From NCBI RefSeq assembly GCF_001940455.1, contig NZ_MKQR01000026.1:18070-82069 (forward strand): a stretch of 64,000 bases of DNA, written 5' to 3'. This stretch comes from Actinokineospora bangkokensis. Its GTDB lineage: Bacteria; Actinomycetota; Actinomycetes; Mycobacteriales; Pseudonocardiaceae. Numbering within the stretch: the stretch's first letter is position 1; every line of letters begins with the position of its first letter. The translations under genes and the position numbers were made by a program. The notes beneath the pieces are model-generated. The model ran no database searches and was not told the origin of the DNA. It saw only the letters and a list, made by a program, of their open reading frames with translations. Positions 7,293-17,514 of the stretch are shown piece after piece.

Positions 7293-10200
7293 GTGTCCAG
7301 CAGCAGTCCCGCGTCACAGTTCGGCGCCAACGAGTGGCTCGTCGAAGAGATGTACGAGCAGTTCCTCGCGGACCCCGATTCGGTGGACTCCGCGTGGCAC
7401 GATTTCTTCGCCGACTACAAGCCCACCCCGCGCGCCGCCGGTTCCGCGCAGGCCGAGGCGGGGAAGGACACGGCGGGCTCGGGCACCGCCACGGCCACCG
7501 CCACCCGGTCCGCGCCCGCCGCGAAGCCCGCGGCCAACGGCGCGGCGCCCAGGGCCGAGGCGCCCAAGGCCGCGCAGCCCGCCGCCGAGACCGGGGGTGA
7601 GCAGGGCGGGGCCAAGCCCGCCGCCAAGGCGCCCGCCCCCGCCAAGGCCGCGCCGCCGAAGACCACCGCGGCGCCCGCGAAGACCCCGCCCGCCAAGGCC
7701 GGGGAGAGCAAGGCCGCGGCGCCCGGCGGCGAGGAGCGCAAGCCGCTGCGCGGGCCCGCCGCGGCGATCGCCAAGAACATGAACGCCTCGCTGGGGCTGC
7801 CCACCGCCACCAGCGTGCGCGCGGTGCCCGCGAAGCTGCTGGCGGACAACCGCATCGTCATCAACAACCACCTCAAGCGCACCCGCGGTGGGAAGGTCTC
7901 CTTCACCCACCTCATCGGCTACGCCATGCTCCGGGCGCTTGAGGCGTACCCGAACATGAACCGGCACTACGCCGAGGTCGACGGCAAGCCCTCGGTGGTC
8001 ACCCCCGAGCACGTCAACTTCGGGCTGGCGATCGACCTGCCGGGCAAGGACGGCGCGCGCAACCTGGTGGTCGCCTCCATCAAGGGCTGCGAGGGGATGA
8101 CCTTCTCGCAGTTCTGGCAGGCCTACGAGGACATCATCCGCAAGGCCCGCAACGGCGCGCTGACCGCGGACGACTTCGCGGGCACCACCATCTCGCTGAC
8201 CAACCCCGGCGGCATCGGCACCAACCACTCGGTGCCGCGGCTGTCGGTGGGCCAGGGCACGATCCTGGGCGTCGGGGCGATGGAGTTCCCCGCCCCGTTC
8301 CAGGGCGCCAGCGAGAAGACGCTGGTCGACATGGGCATCAGCAAGATCATCACGCTGACGTCCACCTACGACCACCGGATCATCCAGGGCGCGGAGTCCG
8401 GGGAGTTCCTGCGCGAGATCCACCGCCTGCTGCTGGGCGAGGACGGGTTCTACGACGACATCTTCACCTCGCTGCGGATCCCCTACGAGCCGATCCGCTG
8501 GACCGAGGACATCGCCGCCGAGGGCGTCGACAAGACCGCCAGGGTGCTGGCGCTCATCGACGCCTACCGCACCCGCGGTCACCTGATGGCCGACACCGAC
8601 CCGCTGAACTACCGCCAGCGCAAGCACGCCGACCTCGACGTGCTCTCGCACGGGCTCACCCTGTGGGACCTCGACCGCGAGTTCGCCGTGGACGGGTTCG
8701 CGGGCAAGGAGCGGATGCGGCTGCGTGACGTGCTCGGCGTGCTGCGCGACTCCTACTGCCGCACCGTGGGCGTGGAGTACACCTACATCCTCGACCCCGA
8801 CGAGCGCCGGTGGATCCAGGAGCGGGTGGAGGTGCCGCACGAGAAGCCCGCCGCCGCGGTGCAGAAGTACGTGCTGAGCAAGCTCAACGCCGCCGAGGCG
8901 TTCGAGACGTTCCTGCAGACCAAGTACGTCGGGCAGAAGCGGTTCTCGCTCGAAGGCGGCGAGTCGGTCATCCCGCTGCTGGACACGGTGCTGGACAAGG
9001 CCGCCGAGTACGAGCTCGACGAGGTCGTCATCGGCATGCCGCACCGCGGCCGCCTCAACGTGCTGGCCAACATCGTCGGCAAGCCGATCTCGCAGATCTT
9101 CCAGGAGTTCGAGGGCAACCTCGACCCCGGCCAGGCGCACGGCTCCGGTGACGTGAAGTACCACCTGGGCGCGGAGGGCAAGTACTTCCGGATGTTCGGC
9201 GACGGCGAGACCAAGGTGTCGCTGACGGCCAACCCCTCGCACCTGGAGACCGTCGACCCGGTCCTCGAAGGCATCGTGCGGGCCAAGCAGGACCTGCTGG
9301 ACAAGGGCGGCGAGGGCTTCACCGTGCTGCCGGTCGCGCTGCACGGCGACGCCGCGTTCGCCGGTCAGGGCGTGGTGGCCGAGACGCTGAACCTCTCGCA
9401 GCTGCGCGGCTACCGCACCGGTGGCACCGTGCACGTGATCATCAACAACCAGGTCGGGTTCACCACCGCCCCGGAGAACTCCCGGTCCTCGCAGTACGCC
9501 ACCGACGTCGCGAAGATGATCCAGGCGCCGGTGTTCCACGTCAACGGCGACGACCCGGAGGCCTGCTACTGGGTGGCCCGGCTGGCGATGGACTACCGGC
9601 AGGCGTTCGGCAAGGACGTCGTGGTCGACCTGGTCTGCTACCGCCGCCGCGGGCACAACGAGGGCGACGACCCGTCGATGACCCAGCCCGGGATGTACGA
9701 CATCATCGACACCAAGCGCTCGGTCCGCAAGGGCTACACCGAGTCGCTGATCGGCCGCGGCGACATCTCCGTCGAGGAGGCCGAGAAGGCGCTGCGCGAC
9801 TTCTCCTCCCAGCTGGAGCACGTGTTCAACGAGGTCAGGGAGCTGGAGAAGCACCCGATCTCGCCGAGCCCGTCGGTGGAGTCCGAGCAGCAGGTCCCGG
9901 CGAAGCTGGCCACCGGCGTGGCCAGGGAGGTGCTGGAGCGCATCGCGGACGCGCACCTGGCGCTGCCCGAGGGCTTCTCCCCGCACCCGAGGGTCAAGCC
10001 GGTGCTGGAGCGGCGGGTGAAGATGGCCCGCGAGGGCGGCATCGACTGGGCCTTCGGCGAGCTGCTGGCGTTCGGGTCGCTGAACCTGGAGGGCCGGGTC
10101 GTGCGGCTGGCTGGCCAGGACTCCCGGCGCGGCACGTTCACCCAGCGGCACGCCGCGGTGATCGACCGCAAGACCGGCAAGGAGTACCTGCCGCTGCAGA

Positions 10201-11069
10201 ACCTGTCCGACGAGCAGGGCCGGTTCATGGTCTACGACTCGGCGCTGTCGGAGTACGCGGCGCTGGGCTTCGAGTACGGCTACTCGGTGGCCAACCCCGA
10301 GGCGCTGGTGCTGTGGGAGGCGCAGTTCGGCGACTTCGTCAACGGCGCCCAGTCGGTGATCGACGAGTACATCTCCTCGTCGGAGGCCAAGTGGGGCCAG
10401 CGCTCGGACGTGGTGGTGCTGCTGCCGCACGGCCACGAGGGCCAGGGCCCCGACCACACCTCGGGCCGCATCGAGCGCTGGTTGCAGCTGTGCGCGGAGG
10501 GCTCGATGACCGTGGCGCTGCCCTCGACCCCGGCGAACTACTTCCACCTGCTGCGCCGCCACGCCCTCGACGGCGTGCAGCGCCCGCTGGTGGTGTTCAC
10601 GCCCAAGTCGATGCTGCGGAACAAGGCGGCGACCTCCCCGGTGGAGGACTTCCTGCCCGAGACCCGCTTCCAGTCGGTCATCGACGACGCCTCGGCCGAC
10701 CCGGCGCAGGTCACCAAGGTGCTCTTCGTCTCCGGCAAGCTCTACTACGAGCTGGTCGCGGAGCGGGAGAAGCGCGGCGCCACCGACACCGCCATCGTGC
10801 GCGTCGAGCAGCTGTACCCGGTGCCGGAGAAGAAGCTGGCCGCGGTGTTCGACCGGTACGCGAACGTGTCGGACTTCCGCTGGGTCCAGGAGGAGCCCGC
10901 GAACCAGGGCAGCTGGCCGTTCTACGGCCTGGTCCTGCCGGAGCTGTTCCCGGACCGGCTGACCCGCATCACCCGGGTGTCGCGCCGCCCCATGTCGGCC
11001 CCCTCGGTCGGTTCGAGCAAGGTGCACGACCTGGAGCAGCGGTCGCTGATCGCCAAGGCGTTCGACTGA
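7293..11069 (+). CDS. kgd: Multifunctional 2-oxoglutarate decarboxylase/dehydrogenase E1 with fused succinyltransferase domain
   Basis: About 1258 residues, the length of the mycobacterial KGD/SucA protein. It is the thiamine-diphosphate E1 subunit of the 2-oxoglutarate dehydrogenase complex in the TCA cycle, fused in Actinobacteria to an E2-like acyltransferase domain. Residues 1-45 are the E1 N-terminal segment ([15 protein letters not shown]). Residues 48-150 are an Ala/Pro/Lys-rich linker. Residues 150-390 are the E2 catalytic domain, ending with [13 protein letters not shown]. The remainder is E1, including the cofactor region [10 protein letters not shown]. There is no lipoyl domain; the family uses one from a separate E2. 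Activity in relatives is controlled by the FHA protein GarA. The GTG start is the family's usual one. A strong hairpin follows the stop. Confidence 0.97.
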   Translation: MSSSSPASQFGANEWLVEEMYEQFLADPDSVDSAWHDFFADYKPTPRAAGSAQAEAGKDTAGSGTATATATRSAPAAKPAANGAAPRAEAPKAAQPAAETGGEQGGAKPAAKAPAPAKAAPPKTTAAPAKTPPAKAGESKAAAPGGEERKPLRGPAAAIAKNMNASLGLPTATSVRAVPAKLLADNRIVINNHLKRTRGGKVSFTHLIGYAMLRALEAYPNMNRHYAEVDGKPSVVTPEHVNFGLAIDLPGKDGARNLVVASIKGCEGMTFSQFWQAYEDIIRKARNGALTADDFAGTTISLTNPGGIGTNHSVPRLSVGQGTILGVGAMEFPAPFQGASEKTLVDMGISKIITLTSTYDHRIIQGAESGEFLREIHRLLLGEDGFYDDIFTSLRIPYEPIRWTEDIAAEGVDKTARVLALIDAYRTRGHLMADTDPLNYRQRKHADLDVLSHGLTLWDLDREFAVDGFAGKERMRLRDVLGVLRDSYCRTVGVEYTYILDPDERRWIQERVEVPHEKPAAAVQKYVLSKLNAAEAFETFLQTKYVGQKRFSLEGGESVIPLLDTVLDKAAEYELDEVVIGMPHRGRLNVLANIVGKPISQIFQEFEGNLDPGQAHGSGDVKYHLGAEGKYFRMFGDGETKVSLTANPSHLETVDPVLEGIVRAKQDLLDKGGEGFTVLPVALHGDAAFAGQGVVAETLNLSQLRGYRTGGTVHVIINNQVGFTTAPENSRSSQYATDVAKMIQAPVFHVNGDDPEACYWVARLAMDYRQAFGKDVVVDLVCYRRRGHNEGDDPSMTQPGMYDIIDTKRSVRKGYTESLIGRGDISVEEAEKALRDFSSQLEHVFNEVRELEKHPISPSPSVESEQQVPAKLATGVAREVLERIADAHLALPEGFSPHPRVKPVLERRVKMAREGGIDWAFGELLAFGSLNLEGRVVRLAGQDSRRGTFTQRHAAVIDRKTGKEYLPLQNLSDEQGRFMVYDSALSEYAALGFEYGYSVANPEALVLWEAQFGDFVNGAQSVIDEYISSSEAKWGQRSDVVVLLPHGHEGQGPDHTSGRIERWLQLCAEGSMTVALPSTPANYFHLLRRHALDGVQRPLVVFTPKSMLRNKAATSPVEDFLPETRFQSVIDDASADPAQVTKVLFVSGKLYYELVAEREKRGATDTAIVRVEQLYPVPEKKLAAVFDRYANVSDFRWVQEEPANQGSWPFYGLVLPELFPDRLTRITRVSRRPMSAPSVGSSKVHDLEQRSLIAKAFD

Positions 11070-11084
11070 CCGCCTGAGACCGCA

Positions 11085-11119
11085 CGAGGCCCCCACCCGC
11101 CTGCCGGGTGGGGGCCTCG
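11085..11119 (+). terminator. Intrinsic terminator-like hairpin after kgd
   Basis: A perfect 15-bp stem (arms 11085-11099 and 11105-11119) with a 5-base loop, beginning 16 bp after the kgd stop. There is no T-run. Confidence 0.7.
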
Positions 11120-11156
11120 CTGTGGGAGCGTTGCCCCAGGGGAACGAGGGGGAGCG

Positions 11157-11675
11157 ATGACCGGCACCATCGAGCGCTACACCGTCGCCGATCGGTACAT
11201 GGACCTGCTGGGGATGGGGTTCTTCTTCCAGGGCCAGAAGTGGGTCGACTTCCGCCGCGCGCTGCGCGCCGACGGCGAGGCCATCACCGACGCCGAGCTG
11301 TCCGAGCTGTTCGACGGCGGCTGGCGCGAACGCCTCACCGCCACCTGGCTGGTCGCCTTCGGCAACCGCACCGCCCACCGCGAGCGCGTCGGCGCCCTGC
11401 TCCTGGAGAGCGGGGTCGCCCACGCCGGGTCGGGCTACTGCGGCACCCTCGCCCACTTCGGCACCCACCGCGACGCAGAGCTGCTGTGCGCCTACCTCGA
11501 CCGCTGGCTGCCCACCGGCAAGGCCTACGACCAGGACTGGGCCCTCTCCGCCCTCCGCCACGTCGACGCCACCCTCGGCACCGCCTACGCCACCCCGTAC
11601 GTCACCCGGGCACCGCAGACCAAGGACCGCCTCTGCGACGTCGCCCGCGCCTGTTGGACGATCGCCCGAACCTAG
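11157..11675 (+). CDS. DUF6000 family protein
   Basis: A 172-residue soluble protein starting at ATG, with a GGGGGAG ribosome site just upstream. The sequence resembles the family I know as DUF6000: a TATWLVAFGNRTAHR segment in the middle, then a His/Asp-rich part (HFGTHRD) and DRWLPTGKAYDQDWAL near residue 120. The motif spacing suggests alpha-helical, HEAT-like packing, but no function is known to me. It follows the kgd terminator, so it probably has its own promoter. The next gene, DUF6104, starts 17 bp later from its own leaderless signal. Confidence 0.75.
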   Translation: MTGTIERYTVADRYMDLLGMGFFFQGQKWVDFRRALRADGEAITDAELSELFDGGWRERLTATWLVAFGNRTAHRERVGALLLESGVAHAGSGYCGTLAHFGTHRDAELLCAYLDRWLPTGKAYDQDWALSALRHVDATLGTAYATPYVTRAPQTKDRLCDVARACWTIART

Positions 11676-11692
11676 CGCGTACGATCCGGCCC

Positions 11693-11869
11693 GTGTACTT
11701 CACCGACCGGGGCATCGAAGAGTTGGAGCAGCGCCGCGGCGAGGAGGAGGTCACCCTCTCCTGGCTGGCCGACCGCATGCGCGCCTTCGTCGACAACAAC
11801 CCCGAGTTCGAGAACGCCGTGGAGCGCCTCGCCACCTTCCTGGCCCGCGACGACGAGTTCGACGAGTAG
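11693..11869 (+). CDS. DUF6104 family small protein
   Basis: A 58-residue acidic protein, MYFTDRGIEELEQRRGEEE at its N-terminus, predicted helical throughout. It matches the small actinobacterial family DUF6104, which I recall close to the 2-oxoglutarate dehydrogenase gene in other genomes. No function is known. The GTG at 11693 is preceded at seven bases by TACGAT and by no ribosome-binding site, so the message is probably leaderless. Translating from further upstream would give an Arg/His-rich sequence antisense-like in composition, so I reject longer starts. Confidence 0.8.
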   Translation: MYFTDRGIEELEQRRGEEEVTLSWLADRMRAFVDNNPEFENAVERLATFLARDDEFDE

Positions 11870-11888
11870 CGCCCCGCCTCCCGAGCTG

Positions 11889-12062
11889 CCCACACCCAGC
11901 CGAGTTGTCCACAGCCACCTCGCCGGGGTCGAGTTCCGTCGCCCCCCACCGGTAACGTTGAAAACAGGGGTCCCCTTGCCCGGGCTACCCCCGCGCCAGC
12001 ATGGGCCGTAGTTGCACGAGAAGGCGCCCACCCACCGAAGCCGAACCCGGACAGCGGGCCCT
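11889..12062 (+). repeat. Long-repeat unit A, copy 1 (contains a DnaA box)
   Basis: This stretch is nearly identical, in reverse complement, to 61034-61210. A core at about 11951-12001 matches the other copy base for base over roughly 50 bases (it contains GTAACGTTGAAAACAGG). An exact TTGTCCACA lies at 11905-11913. It runs straight into the palindromic element at 12063, so unit A plus the palindrome form one composite repeat of about 320 bp. Confidence 0.85.
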
Positions 12063-12208
12063 GCCCGGTTGGGTGGATTCGCTTGGTCGGGGGAGGCGAT
12101 CATGTGCTACCCAACGGGACGGGCGGGCGTCTTTCCAGCCCGCCTTTTCCCGCCCGCAGCACATGATCGCCGTAGGGCCCCCGACCAAGCGGATCCACCC
12201 AACCGGGC
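12063..12208 (+). repeat. 145-bp interspersed inverted-repeat element, copy 1
   Basis: A near-perfect palindrome. Outer arms run from GCCCGGTTGGGTGG to CCACCCAACCGGGC. Inner arms are GGCGATCATGTGCT and AGCACATGATCGCC. The centre is GC-rich and asymmetric (GGCGGGC and GCCCGCC around a T-rich loop). It lies between convergent genes: the DUF6104 gene (+) and the aldo-keto reductase gene (-). The same core recurs at 21679, 45141, 52029 and 60886. Confidence 0.9.
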
Positions 12209-12260
12209 CCACCACCCAAGCCGCTTCCGAGAGCCCGCGGCAGGCCCCACGCCCGCCGAA

Positions 12261-13253
12261 CTACCAGGCGTACGCCTCCGGTGCGGGCTTGGCGCCGTTG
12301 GGCCCCGGCGCCGGGAACAGCTCATCGAGCTTCGCCAGCACCTCCGCCGACAGCTCCACCTCCAGCGCCCGCAGCGACCCCTCCAGCTGCTCCAGCGTGC
12401 GCGGCCCGATGATCGGCCCGGTGACCCCCGGCTGCGCCAGCACCCACGCCAGGCCCACGTCCGCCGGGTTCTCCCCCAGCTCGCCCGCCAGGTCCTCGAA
12501 GGCCTCGATGGCGGCCCGGTTCTTCTCCAGCCCGGCGGACGCGCGCTCGTTGGACCCGCGGGAGGCGCCGCCCTCGCGGATCTTGCGCAGGACCCCGCCG
12601 AGCAGCCCGCCCTGCAGCGGCGACCAGGGGATCACGCCCAGCCCGTAGTGCTGCGCGGCGGGCAGCACCTCCAGCTCGGCGAACCGGTTGAGCAGGTTGT
12701 AGATCGACTGCTCGCTCACCAGCCCCAGGAACCCCCGCTGCCGGGCCGCCTCCTGCGCTTGGGCGAGGTGCCAGCCCGCGAAGTTCGACGACCCGAAGTA
12801 GAGCACCTTGCCCTGCTGGCGCAGCACCGAGAAGGCCTCCCAGATCTCGTCCCACGGGGTCCCCCGGTCGACGTGGTGCATCTGGTAGAGGTCGATGTGG
12901 TCGGTCTGCATCCGCCGCAGCGACGCCTCCGCCGCCCGCCGGATGTTGAGCGCGGAGAGCTTGTCGTCGTTGGGCCAGCTGCCCATCGACCCGTACAGCT
13001 TCGTGGCGATGACGGTCCGCTCCCGCCGCCCCCCGCCCTGGGCGAACCACCGCCCGATGATCTGCTCGGTGACCCCCTCCCCCGTCTTCCACCCGTAGAC
13101 GTTCGCGGTGTCGAAGAAGTTGAGGCCGTGCTCGTGCGCCTTGTCCATGATCGCGAAGGAGTCCTCCTCCGAGGTCTCCGGACCGAAGTTCATCGTCCCC
13201 AGCACCAACCGGGACACCGACAGGCCGCTGCGGCCGAGGTTCGTGTACTCCAT
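12261..13253 (-). CDS. Aldo/keto reductase
   Basis: A 330-residue NADPH-dependent oxidoreductase with a TIM barrel, presumably cytoplasmic. The N-terminus MEYTNLGRSGLSVSRLVLGTM is typical. The catalytic set is visible: Asp in FFDTANVYG, the Tyr of that motif, Lys in VIATKLYG and His in YQMHHVDR. The cofactor end has IIGPRTLEQLE. The sequence is closest in style to the YhdN/Tas-like general stress or sugar-reductase branch; the substrate is unknown. TACGTT lies six bases before the ATG on the minus strand, so it is probably leaderless and separately transcribed from hutI, which ends 47 bp upstream. Its 3' end faces palindrome copy 1. Confidence 0.92.
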   Translation of the reverse strand: MEYTNLGRSGLSVSRLVLGTMNFGPETSEEDSFAIMDKAHEHGLNFFDTANVYGWKTGEGVTEQIIGRWFAQGGGRRERTVIATKLYGSMGSWPNDDKLSALNIRRAAEASLRRMQTDHIDLYQMHHVDRGTPWDEIWEAFSVLRQQGKVLYFGSSNFAGWHLAQAQEAARQRGFLGLVSEQSIYNLLNRFAELEVLPAAQHYGLGVIPWSPLQGGLLGGVLRKIREGGASRGSNERASAGLEKNRAAIEAFEDLAGELGENPADVGLAWVLAQPGVTGPIIGPRTLEQLEGSLRALEVELSAEVLAKLDELFPAPGPNGAKPAPEAYAW

Positions 13254-13300
13254 GCCCCCAACGTAACCCCGGAGCTGCTCCAGGTCGGGTTGAGCGGTGG

Positions 13301-14446
13301 TCAGCGGACGCGGGTGCCCTTGCGCCAGACGGCGTGGGTGAGGGGGGTGCCGGGGCGGTAGGCGAGGTGGGTGCGGCTGGGGGCGTCGAGGACGTGGACG
13401 TCGGCGCGGGCGCCGGGGGCGAGGTGGCCGAGGTCGGGGCGGGCGAGGCTGTGGGCGGGGGTGGTGGTGGCGGCGCGGATGGCCTCGTCGACGGTCATGC
13501 GCATCTGGAGGACGGCGGTGGCGACGCAGTAGGCCATGGAGGTGGTGTAGCTGCTGCCGGGGTTGCAGTTGGTGGCCAGGGCGACGCGGGCGCCCGCGTC
13601 GAGGAGGGTGCGGGCGGGGGGCAGGGGTTGGCGGGTGCTGAGGTCGCAGGCGGGCAGCAGGGTGGCCACCGTGCCTGCGGAGGCGAGGGCGTCGACGTCG
13701 GCGGGGGTGAGGTGGGTGCAGTGGTCGACGCTGGCGGCGCCGAGCTCGACGGCCAGGCGGACGCCGGGGCCGGGGCCGAGCTGGTTGCCGTGCACGCGCA
13801 GGCCGAGGCCGTGGGCGCGCGCGGCGGACAGGACGCGGCGGGACTGGGCCTCGTCGAAGGCGCCGACCTCGCAGAACACGTCCGCCCACCGCACGTGCGG
13901 GGCGACGGCGGCGAGCATGTCGCCCGCGGCCAGGGCGGTGTACTCGTCGGGGTCCGCGCCCGGGGGCACGAGGTGGGCGCCGAGGTAGGTGACCTCGTCG
14001 ACCTCCTGCGCGGCGATGCGGGCCGCGCGCAGCTCGTCCTCGGTGGTGAGGCCGTAGCCGGTCTTGGTCTCGACGCAGGTGGTGCCCTGGGCGGCGGCCT
14101 CCGCGACGAGGCGGCGCAGGTTCGCGCGGAGCTCGTCGTCGGTGGCGGCGCGGGTGGCCTCGACGGTGACCGCGATGCCGCCCGCCGCGTAGGGCTCCCC
14201 GGCCATGCGCGCGGTGAACTCGGCGGTGCGGTCGCCCGCGAACACGAGGTGGGTGTGCGAGTCGACCCACCCGGGCAGGACCGCGCGGCCCTCGACGTCG
14301 ACGGCGGTGTCGCAGGGCGGGGCTTGGGCGGCGGGGCCGACCCACGCGACGCGCTCGCCGTCGAGGACCAGGGCCGCGCCGCGCAGGACGCCGAGGTCGT
14401 CGTCCTGCGTGGTCAGCTCACCGATGCCGGTCACCAGGGTGCTCAC
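13301..14446 (-). CDS. hutI: Imidazolonepropionase
   Basis: A 381-residue metal-dependent amidohydrolase that opens 4-imidazolone-5-propionate to N-formimidoyl-L-glutamate, the third step of histidine breakdown. Family motifs are present: [13 protein letters not shown] (metal His pair), [14 protein letters not shown] and ATNCNPGSS. The GTG at 14446 has GGAGGAG a few bases upstream. It is the last gene of the minus-strand hut series, 20 bp after hutF. Length and motifs agree with the family, so the enzyme should be intact. Confidence 0.95.
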   Translation of the reverse strand: MSTLVTGIGELTTQDDDLGVLRGAALVLDGERVAWVGPAAQAPPCDTAVDVEGRAVLPGWVDSHTHLVFAGDRTAEFTARMAGEPYAAGGIAVTVEATRAATDDELRANLRRLVAEAAAQGTTCVETKTGYGLTTEDELRAARIAAQEVDEVTYLGAHLVPPGADPDEYTALAAGDMLAAVAPHVRWADVFCEVGAFDEAQSRRVLSAARAHGLGLRVHGNQLGPGPGVRLAVELGAASVDHCTHLTPADVDALASAGTVATLLPACDLSTRQPLPPARTLLDAGARVALATNCNPGSSYTTSMAYCVATAVLQMRMTVDEAIRAATTTPAHSLARPDLGHLAPGARADVHVLDAPSRTHLAYRPGTPLTHAVWRKGTRVR

Positions 14447-14466
14447 GCCCGCTCCTCCTCCGCCGC

Positions 14467-15741
14467 TCACGGCCACAGCTCCCCCAGCGCGTCGGACAGC
14501 GCCCGGCCCACGTCGCCCAGGACGTGCGCGCCGCCGCGGACGACCTCGCGGCCCGCGACCACCACGGTGTCCACATCGGACGCGGTGGCGGCGAGGACGA
14601 GCTGGTCGGGCAGGGCGCCCGCGGTGCGCGGGGTGTCGGTGCGCACGGCGACCAGGTCGGCGGGGGCGCCGGGGACGAGGCCGCCGGGCCAGCCGAGCGA
14701 GGCGTAGCCCGCGGTGGTCATGGCCGTGGTGAGCTGGGCGGGGGTGAGCCTGCCGCGGTGGCCGGTGCGGAAGCGCTCGCCGTGCTCCAGGGCCCTGGCC
14801 TCGGCGAACGGGTCGACCACGGCGTGCTGGTCGCTGCCGATGGCCAGGGCCGCGCCCGCGTCGAGCAGGTCGCGGGCGGGTCCGTGGCCGTCGGCCAGGT
14901 CGCCCTCGGTGGTGGGGCAGAAGCAGGCGGTGGAGCCCGCGAGCAGGCGCACGTCGGCGTCGGTGAGGTGGGTGGCGTGCACGGCGGTGGTGCGCGGGCC
15001 GAGCGCGCCGAGGTCGTGCAGCAGCCGGGTGGGGGTGCGGCCGTGGCGGGCCAGGCAGGCGGCGTTCTCGGCGGGCTGCTCGGACAGGTGCACGTGCAGG
15101 GGGCCGTCGACCGCGGCGACGACGACCGGGATCTGGTCGTGCGGCACGGCGCGGACGGAGTGGATGGCGGCGCCGATGCGGGTGGTCGGGGTCTGCTCCA
15201 GAGCTGACACGCGCTCGGCCCAGGCCTCGGCGGTGCCGTCGGAGAAGCGCTGCTGCACCGGGTCGAGGGGCTGGTCGAAGCCGCCCGCGAGGTAGCAGGT
15301 GTCGAGCAGGGTGAGCCGGATGCCCGCGTCCCGCGCCGCGGCGATCAGGGCGTGGCCCATGGCGTTCGGGTCGTCGTGGGGGCCGTGGTGCAGGTAGTGG
15401 AACTCGCCCACCGCGGTGTAGCCGGCGAGCACCATCTCGGCGTAGGCGGCGCGGGCGAGGCGGTGGTAGGAGTCGGGGTCGAGGCGGGCGGCGAGGTCGT
15501 ACATGCGCTCGCGCCACGTCCAGAAGGTGCCGCCGTCGCCGTGGGTGCGCCCGCGCAGCGCCCGGTGGAAGGCGTGCGAGTGGGCGTTGGCGATGCCGGG
15601 GAACACCACGCCCGGCAGCCGGGTCCCGGCCGGTTCGTCCGGTGTGGACACCGCGGTGATGGTGCCGCCCGCGGTGTCGATGCGCACGCCCGCGGTGAGG
15701 CCGCCGGGCAGCCAGGCGTGGTCGGCCCAGTAGGTCGTCAC
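14467..15741 (-). CDS. hutF: Formimidoylglutamate deiminase
   Basis: A 424-residue amidohydrolase that converts N-formimidoyl-L-glutamate to N-formyl-L-glutamate and ammonia. It marks the two-step HutF-type branch of the histidine pathway instead of direct formiminoglutamase. Motifs: [13 protein letters not shown] (metal His), HVHLSEQ, HATHL and IGSDQHA. The GTG start overlaps the stop of the upstream M20 gene (GTGA), so the two are translationally coupled. hutI follows 20 bp after its stop. I see no frameshift. Confidence 0.93.
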   Translation of the reverse strand: MTTYWADHAWLPGGLTAGVRIDTAGGTITAVSTPDEPAGTRLPGVVFPGIANAHSHAFHRALRGRTHGDGGTFWTWRERMYDLAARLDPDSYHRLARAAYAEMVLAGYTAVGEFHYLHHGPHDDPNAMGHALIAAARDAGIRLTLLDTCYLAGGFDQPLDPVQQRFSDGTAEAWAERVSALEQTPTTRIGAAIHSVRAVPHDQIPVVVAAVDGPLHVHLSEQPAENAACLARHGRTPTRLLHDLGALGPRTTAVHATHLTDADVRLLAGSTACFCPTTEGDLADGHGPARDLLDAGAALAIGSDQHAVVDPFAEARALEHGERFRTGHRGRLTPAQLTTAMTTAGYASLGWPGGLVPGAPADLVAVRTDTPRTAGALPDQLVLAATASDVDTVVVAGREVVRGGAHVLGDVGRALSDALGELWP

Positions 15742-16919
15742 CGGGCCAGGTGCTCCAGGACCCGGGCGAGCGCGGCGGCGCCCTCGGCGCAGTCGGCGGG
15801 CTCGGCGTGCTCCTCCGGCGCGTGGCTGACCCCGGTGGGGTTGCGCACGAACAGCATGGCGGTCGGCCGGTGCGCGGCGAGGACGCCCGCGTCGTGGCCC
15901 GCGCCGGTGGCCAGGACGGGCACGTCGCCGAGCGTGGCGTTCAGGTCGTCAGCCAACACCCGGTCGAACACGACCGTGTCGCCGTAGGACTCCTCGGTCA
16001 CCTGGAGCGAGCACCCCTCGTCGGCCGCGGCGGCCTGCGCGGCGGCGGTGACGTCCGCGACGACCTCCCGCGTGCGCGGCGTGCCGTCCGCCCGGGCGTC
16101 GAGCCAGAGGTCGACCGACGAGGCGATGACGTTGGTGCCGCCCGGGGTGGGCAGGATGCGCCCGACCGTGGCGCGGGCCCCGCCGGTCGCGGCCCGGCGC
16201 GCGGCGAGGACGGTGGCCGCGGCGGCGACCACCGGGTCGCGCCGGTCACCCATCAGCGTGGCGCCCGCGTGGTTGCCCTCGCCGGTGAACCGGAACCGCC
16301 ACCGCCCGTGCGCCAGGATCGACGACGCGAGCCCCACCGGCGCGCCGAGGTCGACCAGCCCGCGCCCCTGCTCCACGTGCAGCTCCACGAACACCCCGAT
16401 CCGCCGCAGCGCCGCGTCGTCGCGCCCGAGCCTGGCGGGGTCCAGCCCGGCCGAGCGCACCGCGTCGGCCAACGTCGTGCCGTCCGGGTCGGTCAGCGCC
16501 CGCGCCCGGTCGGCGTCGATCGCCCCGGTCATCAACCGCGACCCCAGGCACGCACTGCCGAACCTGCCGCCCTCCTCCTCGACGAACACCACCAGCGCGA
16601 GCGGTGTGCGGGGCATGAAACCCTTGTCCCGCAGGAGGTCCACGGCCTGCAGGGCGGCCACGACCCCGAGCGGCCCGTCGAACGCCCCGCCCCCGGGCAC
16701 CGAGTCGAGGTGGCTGCCGGTGACGACGGCCCCGTCGCCCGGCTCCCCCCACCAGGCCCAGATGTTGCCGTTGCGGTCCGCCTCGACCCCCAACCCGCGG
16801 CGCCGCGCCTCGCCCTCGAACCACTCCCGCAGCTCCGCGTCGACCCGCGTGAACCCGTGCCGCGAGAACCCCCCGCGCCGGTCCACCCCGACCCCCGCGA
16901 TGTCGTCAAGCCCCGTCAC
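15738..16919 (-). CDS. M20-family amidohydrolase (allantoate amidohydrolase-like), probably the last enzyme of histidine degradation here
   Basis: A 393-residue zinc hydrolase of the AllC/N-carbamoyl-amino-acid hydrolase group. Metal ligands are visible: [32 protein letters not shown] and GAGHDAG. By name such genes are annotated allantoate amidohydrolase. Here the gene sits between hutU and hutF, overlaps hutF by four bases, and no hutG is nearby. I infer that it releases formate or ammonia from the formylglutamate branch, as proposed for the same gene order in Streptomyces. The start at 16919 (GTG) follows a TACGCT hexamer by 13 bases and lies at the edge of a tandem-repeat array, which must supply its promoter. 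Confidence 0.85.
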   Translation of the reverse strand: MTGLDDIAGVGVDRRGGFSRHGFTRVDAELREWFEGEARRRGLGVEADRNGNIWAWWGEPGDGAVVTGSHLDSVPGGGAFDGPLGVVAALQAVDLLRDKGFMPRTPLALVVFVEEEGGRFGSACLGSRLMTGAIDADRARALTDPDGTTLADAVRSAGLDPARLGRDDAALRRIGVFVELHVEQGRGLVDLGAPVGLASSILAHGRWRFRFTGEGNHAGATLMGDRRDPVVAAAATVLAARRAATGGARATVGRILPTPGGTNVIASSVDLWLDARADGTPRTREVVADVTAAAQAAAADEGCSLQVTEESYGDTVVFDRVLADDLNATLGDVPVLATGAGHDAGVLAAHRPTAMLFVRNPTGVSHAPEEHAEPADCAEGAAALARVLEHLAR

Positions 16920-16920
16920 A

Positions 16921-17500
16921 GCCCAACCCCCCAGCGTAGAACGTCCCGACTGGCGCACCGAGTTCTTGTCCACAGGCCCGGGGGTTCCCCCGATTTCCAC
17001 TCTGCCAGAGGGGACCGACGCTTCCGGCGCGCGCGCAGCGAACCATCCACAGCCCGCACACCGGCCCTCCCAGGCCAACCCACCAGCCTAGAGCCGACCG
17101 CTCCAGCGTGGCGAACTCCATCCACAGCCCCTGGGGACCCCCCGATTTCCACTTTGCCATGAGGGAACGACAGTTCCGATCGGCGTCGCCGCGAACCATC
17201 CACAGCCCGCGCACGGGCGCAAACAGGCCAACCCACCAGCGTAGAGCGGACTACGCCAACGTGGCGTCCCCCATCCACAGCCCCCAGGGAACCCCCGAAT
17301 TCCACTCTGCCACAGGGGAACGACAGTTCTCGGGCGAGCGGCGTCGGTTGTCCACAGGGGACGAGAGGCGAACCTGCCAGGATAGGGGCGTTCGCGCGAC
17401 CATGGGTGGACGTGTCCACAGGCGCCGGGGGACCCCCGATTTCCACGCTACCGCAAGGGGTGGTGGGAGCGGGAGTCGTGGCGCGGGGGTGTGGACAGGT
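16921..17500 (-). repeat. Four-unit degenerate tandem repeat between hutU and the M20 gene
   Basis: Four copies of a unit of about 141-153 bp. The shared landmark GATTTCCAC/GAATTCCAC starts at 16992, 17144, 17297 and 17438. Each unit holds a GGGG(n)CCCCC mini-hairpin just before that landmark, a (T/A)TCCACAG sequence and, read on the minus strand, a TANNCT hexamer (TACGCT, TAGGCT, TACGCT, TATCCT). Two units carry an exact DnaA box TTGTCCACA (16966 and 17348). The last unit on the minus strand supplies the 5' region of the M20 gene. No coding sequence is supported. Confidence 0.8.
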
Positions 17501-17514
17501 CGGGGTGGGTGGGG

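Noticed and set aside
7314-11561. Minus-strand frame of 1415 codons opposite kgd
   Set aside because: Antisense shadow; the plus strand encodes a complete known enzyme.
12063-12208. Insertion sequence or ordinary terminator
   Set aside because: No transposase and the element is too short and too symmetric for an IS; it is much longer than a terminator and lacks a T-run.
16921-17500. CRISPR array
   Set aside because: Units of about 150 bp are degenerate throughout, with no constant repeat and unique spacers, and no cas genes.
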